Assembly: GCA_005882275.1 (NCBI GenBank)
Contig: VBAK01000125.1
Location: 1-41,942, forward strand
Length of the DNA stretch: 41,942 nucleotides
Source: Candidatus Segetimicrobium genomatis
GTDB lineage: Bacteria; Sysuimicrobiota; Sysuimicrobiia; Sysuimicrobiales; Segetimicrobiaceae
Direction of reading: 5' to 3'
The translations under genes were made by a program, and so were the position numbers. A model generated the notes under the pieces. The model was not told the origin of the DNA, did no database searches, and was given only the letters and a program-made list of their open reading frames with translations. Shown here piece after piece: positions 1 through 8,375 of this stretch (position 1 is the first letter of the stretch; every line of letters starts with the position of its first letter).

Positions 1-1227
1 CGTCGTGGCGGGGTGATTGACGAGCCGGCCCATGATCGCCCGATTGCGCGTGAACATGATCAGCGTGATCAGCGGCACGGGCAGCGTGAAGCTGAGGACG
101 ACCTGGCTGATCACCAGGGTCCGGGTGGGATCCAGGCCGAGATAGATCGCCACCAGGGCCGGGATCAGCGTCGCCAGCCGCCGCAGCCAGAGCGGGATCC
201 GAAAGTTGACGAACCCCTGCATCACCAGCTGGCCCGCCATCGTCCCGACGTGGGAGCTGGAGATCCCGGACGCGATCAGCGAGATTGCGAACACGAGCGC
301 CGAGAAGCCGCCCAGAAGCGGCGTGAGCGTCTTGTACGCCGTGGTGAGGTCGCCCACGTCGGTGTGACCGGAGAAGTGGAACACCCTCGCCGCCATATAC
401 AGCATCGCCATGTTGACCAGGCCCGCCATCCCCATCGCCAGGATGACGTCGACCTTGTAGAAATTGTAGATACGCCGTGTCTCCTCCTCGTTCGCCGGAG
501 GAACGCGGCCCTGCGTGAGACCCGAGTGCAGGTAGATGACGTGGGGCATCACCGTCGCGCCGACGATGCCCACGGCCAGCAGGACGGCGCCGTGCCCCGG
601 CAGGCTGGGGACCACGGAGTGGTAGAGGACCTGCCCCCAGTTCGGCTTGACCAGGATCGTTTCGACCACGTAGCACAGCGCGATGGTGACCCCGGCGCCG
701 CCGATGAACGCTTCGAGCTGACGGAAGCCGCTGCCCTGCAGCGCGAGGATCACGAAGACGCCGATCCCCGTGATCAACGCCGACGCGAACAGGGGGAGGC
801 CGGTGAGCAGGGCGATGCCGATCGCCGCTCCCAGGACCTCGGCGAGGTCGGTCGCCATCGCCGTGATCTCCTGGGTGATCCAAAGGGTGTAGCTCACCCA
901 CGGGGCAAATTGCGCGCGGGACATCTCGGCGAGGTTCAAGCCGGTCGCGATGCCCAACTTGGCGGCGAGCGTCTGAACGAGCATGGCCATGAGGTTGGCC
1001 ATCAGGACGACCCAGAGGAGCGCGTACCCGAACTGGGCGCCGCCCTGGAGGTTGGTCGCAAAATTGCCCGGATCGATATAGGCGATGCAGGCGATGAAGG
1101 CCGGACCGAGGAACGGCAGGACCGCGCGCAGCCCCCGCGTCTTGCCCAGGATCGCCTCGCGGGCCGCGCGCTGGAGTCCCGGATGCGGCAGGAGGCGAGC
1201 GTCGACCGCGGCGTAGTCCCGTGCCAT
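1..1227 (-). CDS. mntH: NRAMP-family Mn(II)/divalent metal transporter MntH (3' end cut off by window)
   Basis: Proton-coupled importer of Mn2+ (and probably Fe2+) in the cytoplasmic membrane. The frame is open from the ATG at 1227 to the window edge (409 codons, no stop), so only the last C-terminal residues are missing; NRAMP proteins usually have about 410-450 residues. Family marks are the DPGN metal-binding motif of TM1 (AYIDPGNFATN, near residue 55), the TM6 motif containing MPHVIYLH, and a run of hydrophobic helices throughout. A promoter overlapped by a palindrome sits immediately upstream, and the DtxR/MntR-type regulator lies 162 bp upstream on the same strand, so Mn-dependent repression is likely. 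Family assignment is firm; the metal preference is inferred from the regulator. Confidence 0.95.
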   Translation of the reverse strand, partial: MARDYAAVDARLLPHPGLQRAAREAILGKTRGLRAVLPFLGPAFIACIAYIDPGNFATNLQGGAQFGYALLWVVLMANLMAMLVQTLAAKLGIATGLNLAEMSRAQFAPWVSYTLWITQEITAMATDLAEVLGAAIGIALLTGLPLFASALITGIGVFVILALQGSGFRQLEAFIGGAGVTIALCYVVETILVKPNWGQVLYHSVVPSLPGHGAVLLAVGIVGATVMPHVIYLHSGLTQGRVPPANEEETRRIYNFYKVDVILAMGMAGLVNMAMLYMAARVFHFSGHTDVGDLTTAYKTLTPLLGGFSALVFAISLIASGISSSHVGTMAGQLVMQGFVNFRIPLWLRRLATLIPALVAIYLGLDPTRTLVISQVVLSFTLPVPLITLIMFTRNRAIMGRLVNHPATT

Positions 1228-1292
1228 GTCTCCCCTCCGGCGCTGGGTGGCGGCGGGCCTCACGGCCCAGCGCCACCAATTCTCTCGATGCG

Positions 1293-1326
1293 AATTTAGT
1301 TTAGAGCATACTAAATTGGCTGTCAA
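1293..1326 (-). promoter_or_regulatory. mntH promoter overlapped by MntR-like operator palindrome
   Basis: Read on the minus strand, a perfect -35 box TTGACA (1321-1326) is followed after 17 bp by TAAACT (1298-1303, 4 of 6 to consensus). The spacer and -10 box lie inside an inverted repeat, AATTTAGT (1293-1300) and ACTAAATT (1310-1317), separated by 9 bp. This AT-rich dyad stands out from the GC-rich surroundings and has the size and layout of DtxR/MntR-family boxes. A repressor bound here would block RNA polymerase. The sequence features are seen directly; assignment to the neighbouring MntR is inference. Confidence 0.7.
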
Positions 1327-1389
1327 GCCTCAATAGTCGTCTGTCGGGGCGCGGGACGGCGAGGGACGCAGCGGCTGACCGGCAGAGGC

Positions 1390-2076
1390 TTACTGGATGT
1401 AGATCTCGGAACAGAGCGTCCGCGGCACGGTGACGGGGCGCCCTTGGACTTCGACGCGGCAGCCGCTGGACCGCCGGGCCAGGACCTTCAACCTGACCCC
1501 GGGGAGGATGCCCAGGTCTGCCAGGCGGCGCAGCGTCGCCGGATCGCGGTCGCTGACCCGCGCGACCACCCCGCTTTCGCCCGGCGAGAGGGCCGTCAGG
1601 GCAGGATACCGCACGTCGCGAATCGCCCCTTCCGGGGAGGGAATGGGGTCGCCGTGCGGATCCGTCGTGGGATTCCCCAGCGCCGCGGCGATGCGATGCT
1701 CCACGTCGTCGGAGAGCACATGCTCCATCTTCTCCGCCTCGCCGTGCACTTTGTCGAGGCCGACGCCCAGATGCTGCGCCAGATACAGCTCGAGCAACCG
1801 GTGATGCCGAATCGTCTCGAGCGCGATGCGCTCGCCCGCCGGGGTCAGGGTCAGGCCGCGGTACCGATGATACGAGACGAGCTTCAACCGCGCCAGGCGC
1901 TGCACCATGGCGGTCGTCGTGGCCGCCGCCACCCCCAGCTCCTTCGCCAGCTCGGACGTGGCCACGGAGCCGTGCGCCTGCTGCAGCCGGTAGATCGCCT
2001 TGAGGTAGTCCTCCATCACGCCGGTGATCAGCGGCGCCCGCTCACCACCGGCCCCCTTGTATGCCACACCACACAT
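1390..2076 (-). CDS. mntR: DtxR/MntR-family metal-dependent transcriptional regulator
   Basis: Metal-activated repressor of metal uptake genes. The N-terminal winged helix begins at MEDYLKAIYRL (residue 21 of this frame) with a recognition helix near ATTTAMVQRL. A dimerisation/metal domain carries EAEKMEHVLSDDVEHR, and a C-terminal SH3-like FeoA domain (about 150-228) follows. At the DtxR Cys102 position this protein has Glu (E-x-x-E-H), as in Bacillus MntR, which favours manganese sensing; the second MntR acidic ligand (Glu11) is Lys here. The ATG at 2076 opens the longest frame. Conserved homology begins at residue 21 and neither start has a convincing Shine-Dalgarno, so the true start may be downstream. 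It lies upstream of mntH on the same strand. Confidence 0.9.
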   Translation of the reverse strand: MCGVAYKGAGGERAPLITGVMEDYLKAIYRLQQAHGSVATSELAKELGVAAATTTAMVQRLARLKLVSYHRYRGLTLTPAGERIALETIRHHRLLELYLAQHLGVGLDKVHGEAEKMEHVLSDDVEHRIAAALGNPTTDPHGDPIPSPEGAIRDVRYPALTALSPGESGVVARVSDRDPATLRRLADLGILPGVRLKVLARRSSGCRVEVQGRPVTVPRTLCSEIYIQ

Positions 2077-2142
2077 GTAGCAGTCCCCGGTGCGGGTGTC
2101 AATGCGACCCGGCCCCGGACGGCGCCGCGGAGGCCGTTCCGC

Positions 2143-2709
2143 CTATTTCTGCATCTTCGAGATCTTCGACCCTGCCAGCGACAGGTTGTACATGAGGCCC
2201 TTCTGGCCCACGACAAACCCCACGATCGGCTGGTTGAACTTGGTGGAATCCAGAGACCGTTGGGCCCCCAGGTCCACCAGCACCACCGAGCCGTCGACGC
2301 CGACCTGCCACCCCGATTTGGCCTGGAAGTCCCTGAGCGCCCCCTCCCGCAGGAAGACGAGGATGATGTCCTTCTTCTGGACGCCGAGCTGGAACCCGAT
2401 CGAGGCGGACGCGATGCTGTAGTATCCGGCGGTCCTGCCGTGGATGCGCAGCGCGCCCTCGCCGTACTCCCCGCCGATCCCGATGCCGGCCTGATAGACC
2501 CCGGCAAACACCAGCACGCCCGGGGCGCCCTGGAGGAACTCCTTCGCCCCTTTCACCTGCTTGGTGAACTGGGTCAGCGCGGCGTTCACGCCGGCGTCGA
2601 TCTCCTGCGCCGTCCTGGCCTGCGCGGTCTCCGGCGGCAGCACGCCGCCCAGCAGCGCGAGGCAGACCGCCCAGACGCCGATCATGCCGAATCTCCGCGT
2701 CCGCATCAT
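2143..2709 (-). CDS. SYLF-domain (Ysc84/DUF500) lipid-binding protein, exported
   Basis: 188 residues with a Sec signal peptide (basic MMRTRRFG, hydrophobic stretch, cleavage near AQA-RTAQ around residue 31) followed by one SYLF domain. Domain marks are KGAKEFLQGAPGVLVFAGVY, GIGGEYGEGAL, the GYYSIASASIGFQLGVQ segment and VDLGAQRSLDSTKF. SYLF domains bind phosphoinositides in eukaryotes; bacterial members are exported proteins of uncertain role, possibly in envelope lipid handling. The gene starts 9 bp after the lytic transglycosylase stop, with GGGGCGG as a plausible ribosome binding site, so the two are probably co-transcribed and co-exported. The domain assignment is secure; the function is unknown. 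Confidence 0.85.
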   Translation of the reverse strand: MMRTRRFGMIGVWAVCLALLGGVLPPETAQARTAQEIDAGVNAALTQFTKQVKGAKEFLQGAPGVLVFAGVYQAGIGIGGEYGEGALRIHGRTAGYYSIASASIGFQLGVQKKDIILVFLREGALRDFQAKSGWQVGVDGSVVLVDLGAQRSLDSTKFNQPIVGFVVGQKGLMYNLSLAGSKISKMQK

Positions 2710-2718
2710 GGCCGCCCC

Positions 2719-3624
2719 TTAGTTCCCCCGCCGGATCTGGCTGTGCACCCACAACACCGCGCGCACATACCACTGGGTCTCCGGGTACGGTGGGATGCCC
2801 CCGTAGCGGCGCACCGCGTCGCTCCCGGCGTTGTATGCGGCGAGCGCGAGCGGCCAGGTTCGAAATTCGCGATAGTTCCACCGAAGCACCGATGCGGCGC
2901 CCAGCACGTTCTGCCACGGGTCGGCGGGGTCAACCCCCGCGGCCCGCGCGGTGCCGGGCATGAGCTGACCGAGCCCCAGGGCCCCTGCCCGGCTGATGGA
3001 CTGGTGGTTGAACCGGCTCTCGATGTAGATCAGCGCGGCGAGGAGCCACGGGTCGATCTCCTGCTGGCGCGCCGCGGTCTCCACGGCGATTCCGATCCAG
3101 CGGGCCTGGCCCACCGTCAGGCGCGGGTTGGACCAGCGGGCAAGCGTCGCGATCCCCTCTTGAGCGTCGAACGAGCGGTCGACCGACGCGGGAACGGGGG
3201 CAGACAGGGCATCGAGCCGCAGGAGCCAGGCTTCCGCCAGGCGGCCTTCCTCGATCGTGTGCGGACGGCGCAGGGCCTCGTGGAAATAGGCGCGCGCCTC
3301 TTCCCATCCCCTGGCCGCCATCGCGGCCGTTCCGGCCCACAGCGCCGGGACCGCGTCCATGGGCGCCTTGGCGACCGCTTGAGAAAATGCCCGCAGCGCC
3401 TGAATGGGGGCCCCCGCCTGGTAGGCGGCGATCCCCGCGCTCATCAGGGCTTTCACGCTCCCCGGGGTCGCCCCCGCCGGGGCCGCGCCGGCCGGCGCGC
3501 AGGCGAACACGAGCGCAAGAAGAACTGCCCCCACCAGCACCTGCGCCGAACGTCCCCCTCCGCCCACCTTCCCGACTCCCCTTCCCCGCCTGTGACACGA
3601 AGGCCCGAGTTCGCACCTGTTCAT
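2719..3624 (-). CDS. Lytic murein transglycosylase, SLT domain, possible lipoprotein
   Basis: Cleaves the MurNAc-GlcNAc bond of peptidoglycan, leaving a 1,6-anhydro end. Counting from the ATG at 3624 (301 aa), an N-terminal hydrophobic segment ends in LVFAC (Cys near 42), a loose lipobox. A TPR-like helical region follows (about 50-140), then the SLT domain with catalytic Glu about 202 in AALIYIESRFNHQSISRAGA and the signature GALGLGQLMPGTAR, and further down LALAAYNAGSDAVRRYGG. I chose the ATG at 3624 because it forms an ATGA overlap with the MFS stop; a GTG at 3639 would add five residues. It sits between the MFS and SYLF genes in one leftward run. Confidence 0.9.
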   Translation of the reverse strand: MNRCELGPSCHRRGRGVGKVGGGGRSAQVLVGAVLLALVFACAPAGAAPAGATPGSVKALMSAGIAAYQAGAPIQALRAFSQAVAKAPMDAVPALWAGTAAMAARGWEEARAYFHEALRRPHTIEEGRLAEAWLLRLDALSAPVPASVDRSFDAQEGIATLARWSNPRLTVGQARWIGIAVETAARQQEIDPWLLAALIYIESRFNHQSISRAGALGLGQLMPGTARAAGVDPADPWQNVLGAASVLRWNYREFRTWPLALAAYNAGSDAVRRYGGIPPYPETQWYVRAVLWVHSQIRRGN

Positions 3625-4799
3625 GATGCCCCGCTGCACCGCGTCCCGGACCTCAACGTGAGCACCCAGAGCGCAAGGACGGTGCCCGCCGTGAGCAGCG
3701 CGGCGCTCCCGACAAAGGGCGCCTGAGCCCCCACCCTATCGTACAGGAAACCGCCGAGGAGCGGGCCGATGATGAGCCCGGCCCCCTGCGCGGTCTCCGA
3801 CGCCCCCATGGCCATCCCCGTGCTCCCGCGCGGCGCGGCCTCGCTCATCAACGCCAGCCACGCCGGCGACGAGACCGCGTAACTGCCTCCCAGCAGCAGC
3901 GCCGCCACGCCCAGCACGAGGAGATTGCCGCGGCCCGCGAGGGGCAGCAGCCACATCCCCGCGCTGGCGAGCGCCATCCCCCACACCACGGCCCGGGACC
4001 GGCCGGCCCGGTCCGCCAGCCGGCCGCCCGGGATCGAGGCCAGCGCGACCGCCAGGACCATCACCAGAAACAGCGACCCGATCCACCGGTCGCTGAGCCG
4101 GACGATGTCATGCGCGTAGATCACGAGGATGGGCGCGAGCAGGCCCACCCCGATCATCTGGACAAACGCGACGAAGAGCATCGCCCGGAACACGGGGGAG
4201 CGGATCGCCTGGACGAATCCGCCGGCCCGCTCCCCGAGGGGCCGGTGGGACGCGGGGCGGCCGCGGTGGCCGTCGTCCCGGAAGACGAGCAGGGCGAGCC
4301 CGGCGGCGCCCAGCAGGAGCGCGCTCGCGAGATAGAACCCGGGCGTGTAGCTCCCGAACGAGCCGGAGACAAAGAGGCCCAGGCTCGGCCCGAGCGCGAG
4401 CCCCGTGAGAAAGCACATGTTCAGCGTGCCCATCGCCGTGGCGCGTCCCGCGCCTTCGGCGCGGTCGGCGATCGCCGCCGCCGCGGCCGGCCAGAGGGCG
4501 GCGCTGCCCATCCCGTCGATCAGCCGCAGCGGCACAAAGAGCCACGCGGACCGCAGGAGGGTCATCAGCACGGGGGCGGTGCTGCTGAGGAGGAGCCCCC
4601 CGACGATCACGGGGCGGCTGCCGATCCGGTCGGCAAGGCTCCCCCAGGTCGTCTTGAACACCGTCTCCACCGCGGCGAAGGTCGCCACCACGACGCCGAT
4701 CAGCGTGGCGCTCGCCCCCAGGCGTCCCCTGAGGTACAGCGGCAGCAGCGGGATCACCGTCGCGAACCCGAGCTCCGCCACGCCGACGACCGCGGCCAC
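3621..4799 (-). CDS. Major facilitator superfamily transporter (drug/sugar efflux type)
   Basis: Twelve-helix membrane transporter of about 392 residues. Seen: the loop 2-3 motif GSLADRIGSRPVIVGG (the G-x-L-a-D-r-x-G-r-k MFS signature), the matching loop 8-9 motif GGRLADRAGRSRAVV, and alternating hydrophobic helices throughout. The GTG at 4799 lies at the very start of the first helix (MAAVVGVAELGFATVIPLLPL). The frame stays open upstream into RWYGINRALFRV, so the real start may be an unusual codon a little upstream and the N-terminus should be treated as uncertain. The substrate cannot be told from sequence. It is co-directional with murT-gatD upstream (46 bp after gatD) and overlaps the lytic transglycosylase start. 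Confidence 0.85.
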   Translation of the reverse strand: MAAVVGVAELGFATVIPLLPLYLRGRLGASATLIGVVVATFAAVETVFKTTWGSLADRIGSRPVIVGGLLLSSTAPVLMTLLRSAWLFVPLRLIDGMGSAALWPAAAAAIADRAEGAGRATAMGTLNMCFLTGLALGPSLGLFVSGSFGSYTPGFYLASALLLGAAGLALLVFRDDGHRGRPASHRPLGERAGGFVQAIRSPVFRAMLFVAFVQMIGVGLLAPILVIYAHDIVRLSDRWIGSLFLVMVLAVALASIPGGRLADRAGRSRAVVWGMALASAGMWLLPLAGRGNLLVLGVAALLLGGSYAVSSPAWLALMSEAAPRGSTGMAMGASETAQGAGLIIGPLLGGFLYDRVGAQAPFVGSAALLTAGTVLALWVLTLRSGTRCSGAS

Positions 4800-4845
4800 A
4801 CGAAACAGCGCGCGGTTGATCCCGTACCATCGAGCTCCCGCCAGC

Positions 4846-5655
4846 CTACTCCACCCCGGCGCGCGCCGACTTCCCGGCCGGTGTCCCCAGCCGGGCCAGC
4901 ATGACCTCCCGCGCCCGCGCGGCGTTGGCGTCGGGAAGCGGCGCGAGCGCGAACCCGGGGTGGCGCCGGCTCACCGCTTCCGCGATGAGACGGTCGGCGA
5001 ACGCCGGATTCTTCGGCAGCAGGGGACCGTGCAGGTACGTGCCGTACACCCGGCGGTCGGTGGCGCCTTCCCACCCGTCTTCGCCGTTGTTGCCGAAGCC
5101 CGTGAGCACGCGCCCGAGCGGGCGCGCTCCCGGCCCGAGGCGCGTTCGGCCTCCGTGGTTCTCGAACCCGATCAGCGGGGCGTCCATCCCCTCGACCTCG
5201 ATCACCAGGTTGCCGATCAACCGCCGGGCGGCCGGCCCCGGGTGCTCCGTCCAGAGATCGAGCAGGCCCACCCCCGGCAGATCCTCACCTTCGGCCGGCC
5301 GGTAGTAGCGGCCCACGAGCTGATAGCCTCCGCACACGGCCAGGACCACGGCCCCGTCCGCGACCGCATCCTGGAGCGGCCCGCGCTTGTGCCGACAGAG
5401 ATCGTCCGCGGCGATCCGCTGCTGGCGGTCCTCGCCTCCGCCGATGAAGAAGAGATCCGCGCCGGCCGGGTCGAGCGGCTCGCCGAGCCCCACGCCGGTC
5501 ACCGCGACCGTCATTCCGCGCCAGCGCGCCCGCTGGGTCAGCACCATGATGTTCCCGCGGTCTCCGTACAGGTTCAGGAGATCGGGGTAGAGATGGCAGA
5601 TGCGCAGCGCGGGCCCGTCCGTCAATGCTCCCAGAACCTCCCCACCGCTCCCCAT
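4846..5655 (-). CDS. gatD: GatD: glutaminase subunit of the lipid II isoglutaminyl synthase
   Basis: Class I (CobB/CobQ-like) glutamine amidotransferase that supplies ammonia to MurT for amidation of the alpha-carboxyl of D-Glu in lipid II. From the ATG at 5655 (269 aa): N-terminal LYPDLLNLYGDRGNIMVL; FFIGGGEDRQQ; nucleophile Cys108 in AVCGGYQLVGRYY; FENHGGRT (164-171); catalytic His209 in YGTYLHGPLLPKN. This architecture is that of Staphylococcus GatD. The ATG has a good GGAGGTG 8 nt upstream; a second candidate is the TTG at 5625, which forms a TTGA overlap with the murT stop and would give 259 aa. Translation is clearly coupled to murT. The encoded protein is certain, the first ten residues are not. 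Confidence 0.95.
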   Translation of the reverse strand: MGSGGEVLGALTDGPALRICHLYPDLLNLYGDRGNIMVLTQRARWRGMTVAVTGVGLGEPLDPAGADLFFIGGGEDRQQRIAADDLCRHKRGPLQDAVADGAVVLAVCGGYQLVGRYYRPAEGEDLPGVGLLDLWTEHPGPAARRLIGNLVIEVEGMDAPLIGFENHGGRTRLGPGARPLGRVLTGFGNNGEDGWEGATDRRVYGTYLHGPLLPKNPAFADRLIAEAVSRRHPGFALAPLPDANAARAREVMLARLGTPAGKSARAGVE

Positions 5656-7007
5656 CGCTGCAGCACCTCCCGGAGCGCCAGCATCGCGGTGTAGGTGGGG
5701 AGCACGAAGAGCGGCCGGCCGGCGGCGCGCGCCAGCGCGGCGCGCAGCGCGGGCTCGTAGTCGCGCTGCACCTCGATCGCCCCGTCCGCCATCCCGGCGT
5801 ACCGGAGCCGCAGGGCGATGTCCTCGGCGCGCAGCCCGGTCACCACCACGTGCGCGACGCGCCCGGCCAGCATCTCGAACTCGACGTCCCACAGCCACGA
5901 GACGTCGCGGCCGTCGGCGATGTTGTCGTTGATGGCGATGAGCACCACCGGCAGGGGCCCTCCCGACAGCACCGTGCGCAGAACCTCGTTGAACCCCGCG
6001 GGGTTCTTGGAGAGCAGCATCCTGAGCTCCGCTCCGCCGACGATGACCCGCTCGGCCCGGCCGAAGGCCGGCGCGAAGGACGCGAGCGCCCGAGCCACCC
6101 GATCGATGGGGGCGCCCATCTCGAGGGCCGCCGCCGACGCCGCGAGGACGTTGTAGACATTGTACAGTCCGGGCAGCACGGTGGTGATCCGGGCCGTCTG
6201 CCCTCCCCCGGAGGGGGCCAGCGTAAAGGTCGCGCCGTCGGGGCCGGCGAGCGCGACGTCCCGGGCGGCGAGGTCAATCGGGGGACGGCCGGTGCCGCAT
6301 GTCGGGCACCGGTACCGGCCCATGTGGCCGAAGTAGGTCCAGGTGTACGCGAAGGGCGTCCCGCACCGATAACAGTAGCGCGCCTCCGCCGTATGCTCGA
6401 CCGCCGGCAGCGCGTGGCGCTCGTCCTCGATCCCGAACGTCACGAGCCGTCCGGGCAGCCCCCGGACCGCGTCGTACACGAGCGGGTCGTCGCCGTTCGC
6501 CACCACCACGCCATCCGGCCGCAGGGTCTCGCCGGTCGCGCGCCACAGCCCGGCGATGTGGTCGATCTCGCCGTAGCGATCCAGTTGATCCCGGAACAGG
6601 TTCGTGAAGATCATCACCCGAGGCGCGAGGTGCGGGACCACCCGAGGGACCGTGGCCTCGTCGACCTCGAAGATGCCGACGTCTCCGGACGGCCGCCCGA
6701 AGAGGTCGGCGTGCTCCACCAGCGCAGAGGCGATGCCGGCGGCCAGGTTGGCGCCGGCGCGATTGTGCACCGGGACGCGGCCGAGCGCTTCCATGATGTG
6801 CGCCAGCAGTCGGGCGGTCGTGGTTTTTCCGTTCGTGCCGGCGACGATCACGCTCCCGTACCGGAGGCGCCGGGAGAGGAGCGGGAGGACGCGCGGCTCC
6901 ACGGCCCTCGCGACGCGGCCCGGCATCGTGGTCCCCCCTCCCCGATGCAGGCGCCGGCTCAGGGTCGCGGTCGCCTTCCCGAGTGCGATGGCCGTGCTGA
7001 GGCGCAT
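5622..7007 (-). CDS. murT: MurT: Mur ligase-like subunit of the lipid II isoglutaminyl synthase
   Basis: ATP-dependent ligase subunit that, with GatD, converts D-glutamate to D-isoglutamine in the lipid II stem peptide, a modification typical of Gram-positive and related bacteria. 461 aa: Mur-type P-loop GTNGKTTT (57-64); central domain with IFTNLFRDQLDRYGEID; a zinc ribbon with C212-x2-C215 (CYRC) and C234-x2-C237 (CPTC) inserted as in Staphylococcus MurT; C-terminal DUF1727 domain with LLSKNPAGFNEVL and NDNIADGRDVSWLWDVEFE. These marks separate it from MurE and FolC. It is the first gene of the murT-gatD pair and probably of the whole leftward envelope run to 2143. Confidence 0.96.
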   Translation of the reverse strand: MRLSTAIALGKATATLSRRLHRGGGTTMPGRVARAVEPRVLPLLSRRLRYGSVIVAGTNGKTTTARLLAHIMEALGRVPVHNRAGANLAAGIASALVEHADLFGRPSGDVGIFEVDEATVPRVVPHLAPRVMIFTNLFRDQLDRYGEIDHIAGLWRATGETLRPDGVVVANGDDPLVYDAVRGLPGRLVTFGIEDERHALPAVEHTAEARYCYRCGTPFAYTWTYFGHMGRYRCPTCGTGRPPIDLAARDVALAGPDGATFTLAPSGGGQTARITTVLPGLYNVYNVLAASAAALEMGAPIDRVARALASFAPAFGRAERVIVGGAELRMLLSKNPAGFNEVLRTVLSGGPLPVVLIAINDNIADGRDVSWLWDVEFEMLAGRVAHVVVTGLRAEDIALRLRYAGMADGAIEVQRDYEPALRAALARAAGRPLFVLPTYTAMLALREVLQRWGAVGRFWEH

Positions 7008-7079
7008 GCCGATTTCATACCCTCCTCGCGGCGCGCGCGGACACCGCGCGTTCGCCCTGCGCTGTACCCGTTTAGGCCT

Positions 7080-7127
7080 CTATTATCCCCTATTATGCTA
7101 GGATAGTCGTGGCCGTGATCAAGTCAA
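7080..7127. promoter_or_regulatory. AT-rich divergent promoter region of murT and the MOT1 transporter
   Basis: This AT-rich patch lies in the 166-bp divergent space. The heptamer CTATTAT occurs twice (7080-7086 and 7090-7096), giving TATTAT as -10-like on the plus strand and CATAAT/GATAAT on the minus strand. For murT, TTGACT (AGTCAA at 7122-7127) lies 16 bp from TATCCT (7100-7105). I found no good -35 for the plus strand. Boxes are seen by eye only; which ones are used is unknown. Confidence 0.4.
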
Positions 7128-7173
7128 CGGAAGTCATGATCGGCAAGCCCTGAGGCGGGCCAACGACCGGCAG

Positions 7174-8349
7174 ATGAACGAGGCGATCACCGTCGACTCC
7201 CCACCGGCCGGGCGCGCGGGCGAGATTCGGTTCGACCGCAATGAGCTGGCCGGAGCGTTCGGCGACATCGGCACCGACCTGCCGCTCATCGTGGGCATGA
7301 TCCTCGCGGCGAAGCTCGACAGCGCCAGCGTGCTCGTGCTGTTCGGCGCCATGCAGGTCCTCACCGCCCTGCGGTACCGCATGCCGATGCCCGTTCAGCC
7401 GCTCAAGGCCGTGGCCGCCCTGGTGATCACCCAAAAGCTGAGCGGAAGCCTCCTCTACGGCGGCGGATTGGCGATCGGCCTCTTGATGCTGGCCCTCACC
7501 CTCACCGGCTCGATCACCTGGCTCGCGCGGGTGGTGCCCAAGGCGGTGGTGCGGGGCATTCAATTCGGCCTGGGGCTGCAGTTGACGGGGCTGGCGCTGA
7601 GGCAGTACGTCCAGGCGGAGGGTGTAAGAGGGTACGCCCTGGCGGCCCTGGCGTTTGTCATCATCCTGCTGCTCATCGACAACCGCCGCTATCCGGCGGC
7701 GCTGTTCGTCGTCGCCCTGGGCGCGGCCTACGCCGGTGCGTTCAAGGTGAACGCCGCGGCGCTGGTCCAGGGGATCGGCGTTCGTCTGCCCCACCTCCAG
7801 CAGCCGGGCCCGCGGGATCTGCTTGAGGGCCTGGTGATGCTTGCGCTGCCCCAAATCTCGCTCTCGCTCGGCAACTCCGTCCTGGCGACGCAGCAGATCG
7901 CCAGGGATCTTTTCCCGGAGCGCCGGATCGGCGTGCGCAGCATCGGGTTCACCTACTCCCTGATGAACCTGATCAACCCGTTCTTCGGAGGGATTCCGAC
8001 CTGCCACGGCTCCGGCGGCATGATGGGGCACTACGCCTTCGGCGCCCGGACGGGCGGCTCGGTCATCCTGTACGGCCTGCTCTACCTGATCCTCGGCCTG
8101 TTCTTCAGCGGGAGCTTCGGACAGATCGTGCAGGTCTTCCCTCTGCCGATCCTCGGCGTGCTGCTGCTGTTCGAAGGACTGAGGATCATGCTGCTGGTCC
8201 GCGACACCGTCAACGTCACCGTGGAGTTCCCGATTGCCGTCCTGGTGGGGTTGCTGGCCAGCGGCCTGCCGTATGGGTACCTGGTGGGGCTGGTGGTGGG
8301 AACGGCGTTATTCTACCTGACCGCGGGCCGCTTCCGTCTCAGGCTGTAG
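7174..8349 (+). CDS. MOT1-family molybdate/sulfate transporter (MFS_MOT1)
   Basis: 391-residue polytopic membrane protein related to SulP permeases but lacking a STAS domain. It carries the two signatures of the MOT1/MolT family: an N-terminal NELAGAFGDIGTDLPLIVGM and RMPMPVQPLKAVAALV, later followed by FFGGIPTCHGSGGMMGHYAFG. MOT1 proteins import molybdate with high affinity in plants and algae; bacterial members are annotated as putative sulfate or molybdate transporters. No molybdenum cofactor genes are visible nearby, so the substrate is inferred. The ATG at 7174 is preceded only by a weak TGAGGCGGG; no other start is available in frame. It converges on the NlpC/P60 gene with 26 bp between stops. 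Confidence 0.88.
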   Translation: MNEAITVDSPPAGRAGEIRFDRNELAGAFGDIGTDLPLIVGMILAAKLDSASVLVLFGAMQVLTALRYRMPMPVQPLKAVAALVITQKLSGSLLYGGGLAIGLLMLALTLTGSITWLARVVPKAVVRGIQFGLGLQLTGLALRQYVQAEGVRGYALAALAFVIILLLIDNRRYPAALFVVALGAAYAGAFKVNAAALVQGIGVRLPHLQQPGPRDLLEGLVMLALPQISLSLGNSVLATQQIARDLFPERRIGVRSIGFTYSLMNLINPFFGGIPTCHGSGGMMGHYAFGARTGGSVILYGLLYLILGLFFSGSFGQIVQVFPLPILGVLLLFEGLRIMLLVRDTVNVTVEFPIAVLVGLLASGLPYGYLVGLVVGTALFYLTAGRFRLRL

Positions 8350-8375
8350 GTGGTGACGCGCGGACGCCGTTCCGG

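Noticed and set aside
13-1299. Plus-strand frame opposite mntH (428 codons)
   Set aside because: The minus strand encodes an unmistakable NRAMP protein; the plus-strand product is low-complexity Arg/Asp/Glu/His-rich and has no recognisable motif.
1444-3726. Plus-strand frame of 760 codons over mntR, SYLF and the transglycosylase
   Set aside because: It spans three unrelated minus-strand genes and their gaps, which a real gene would not do; composition is typical of antisense frames.
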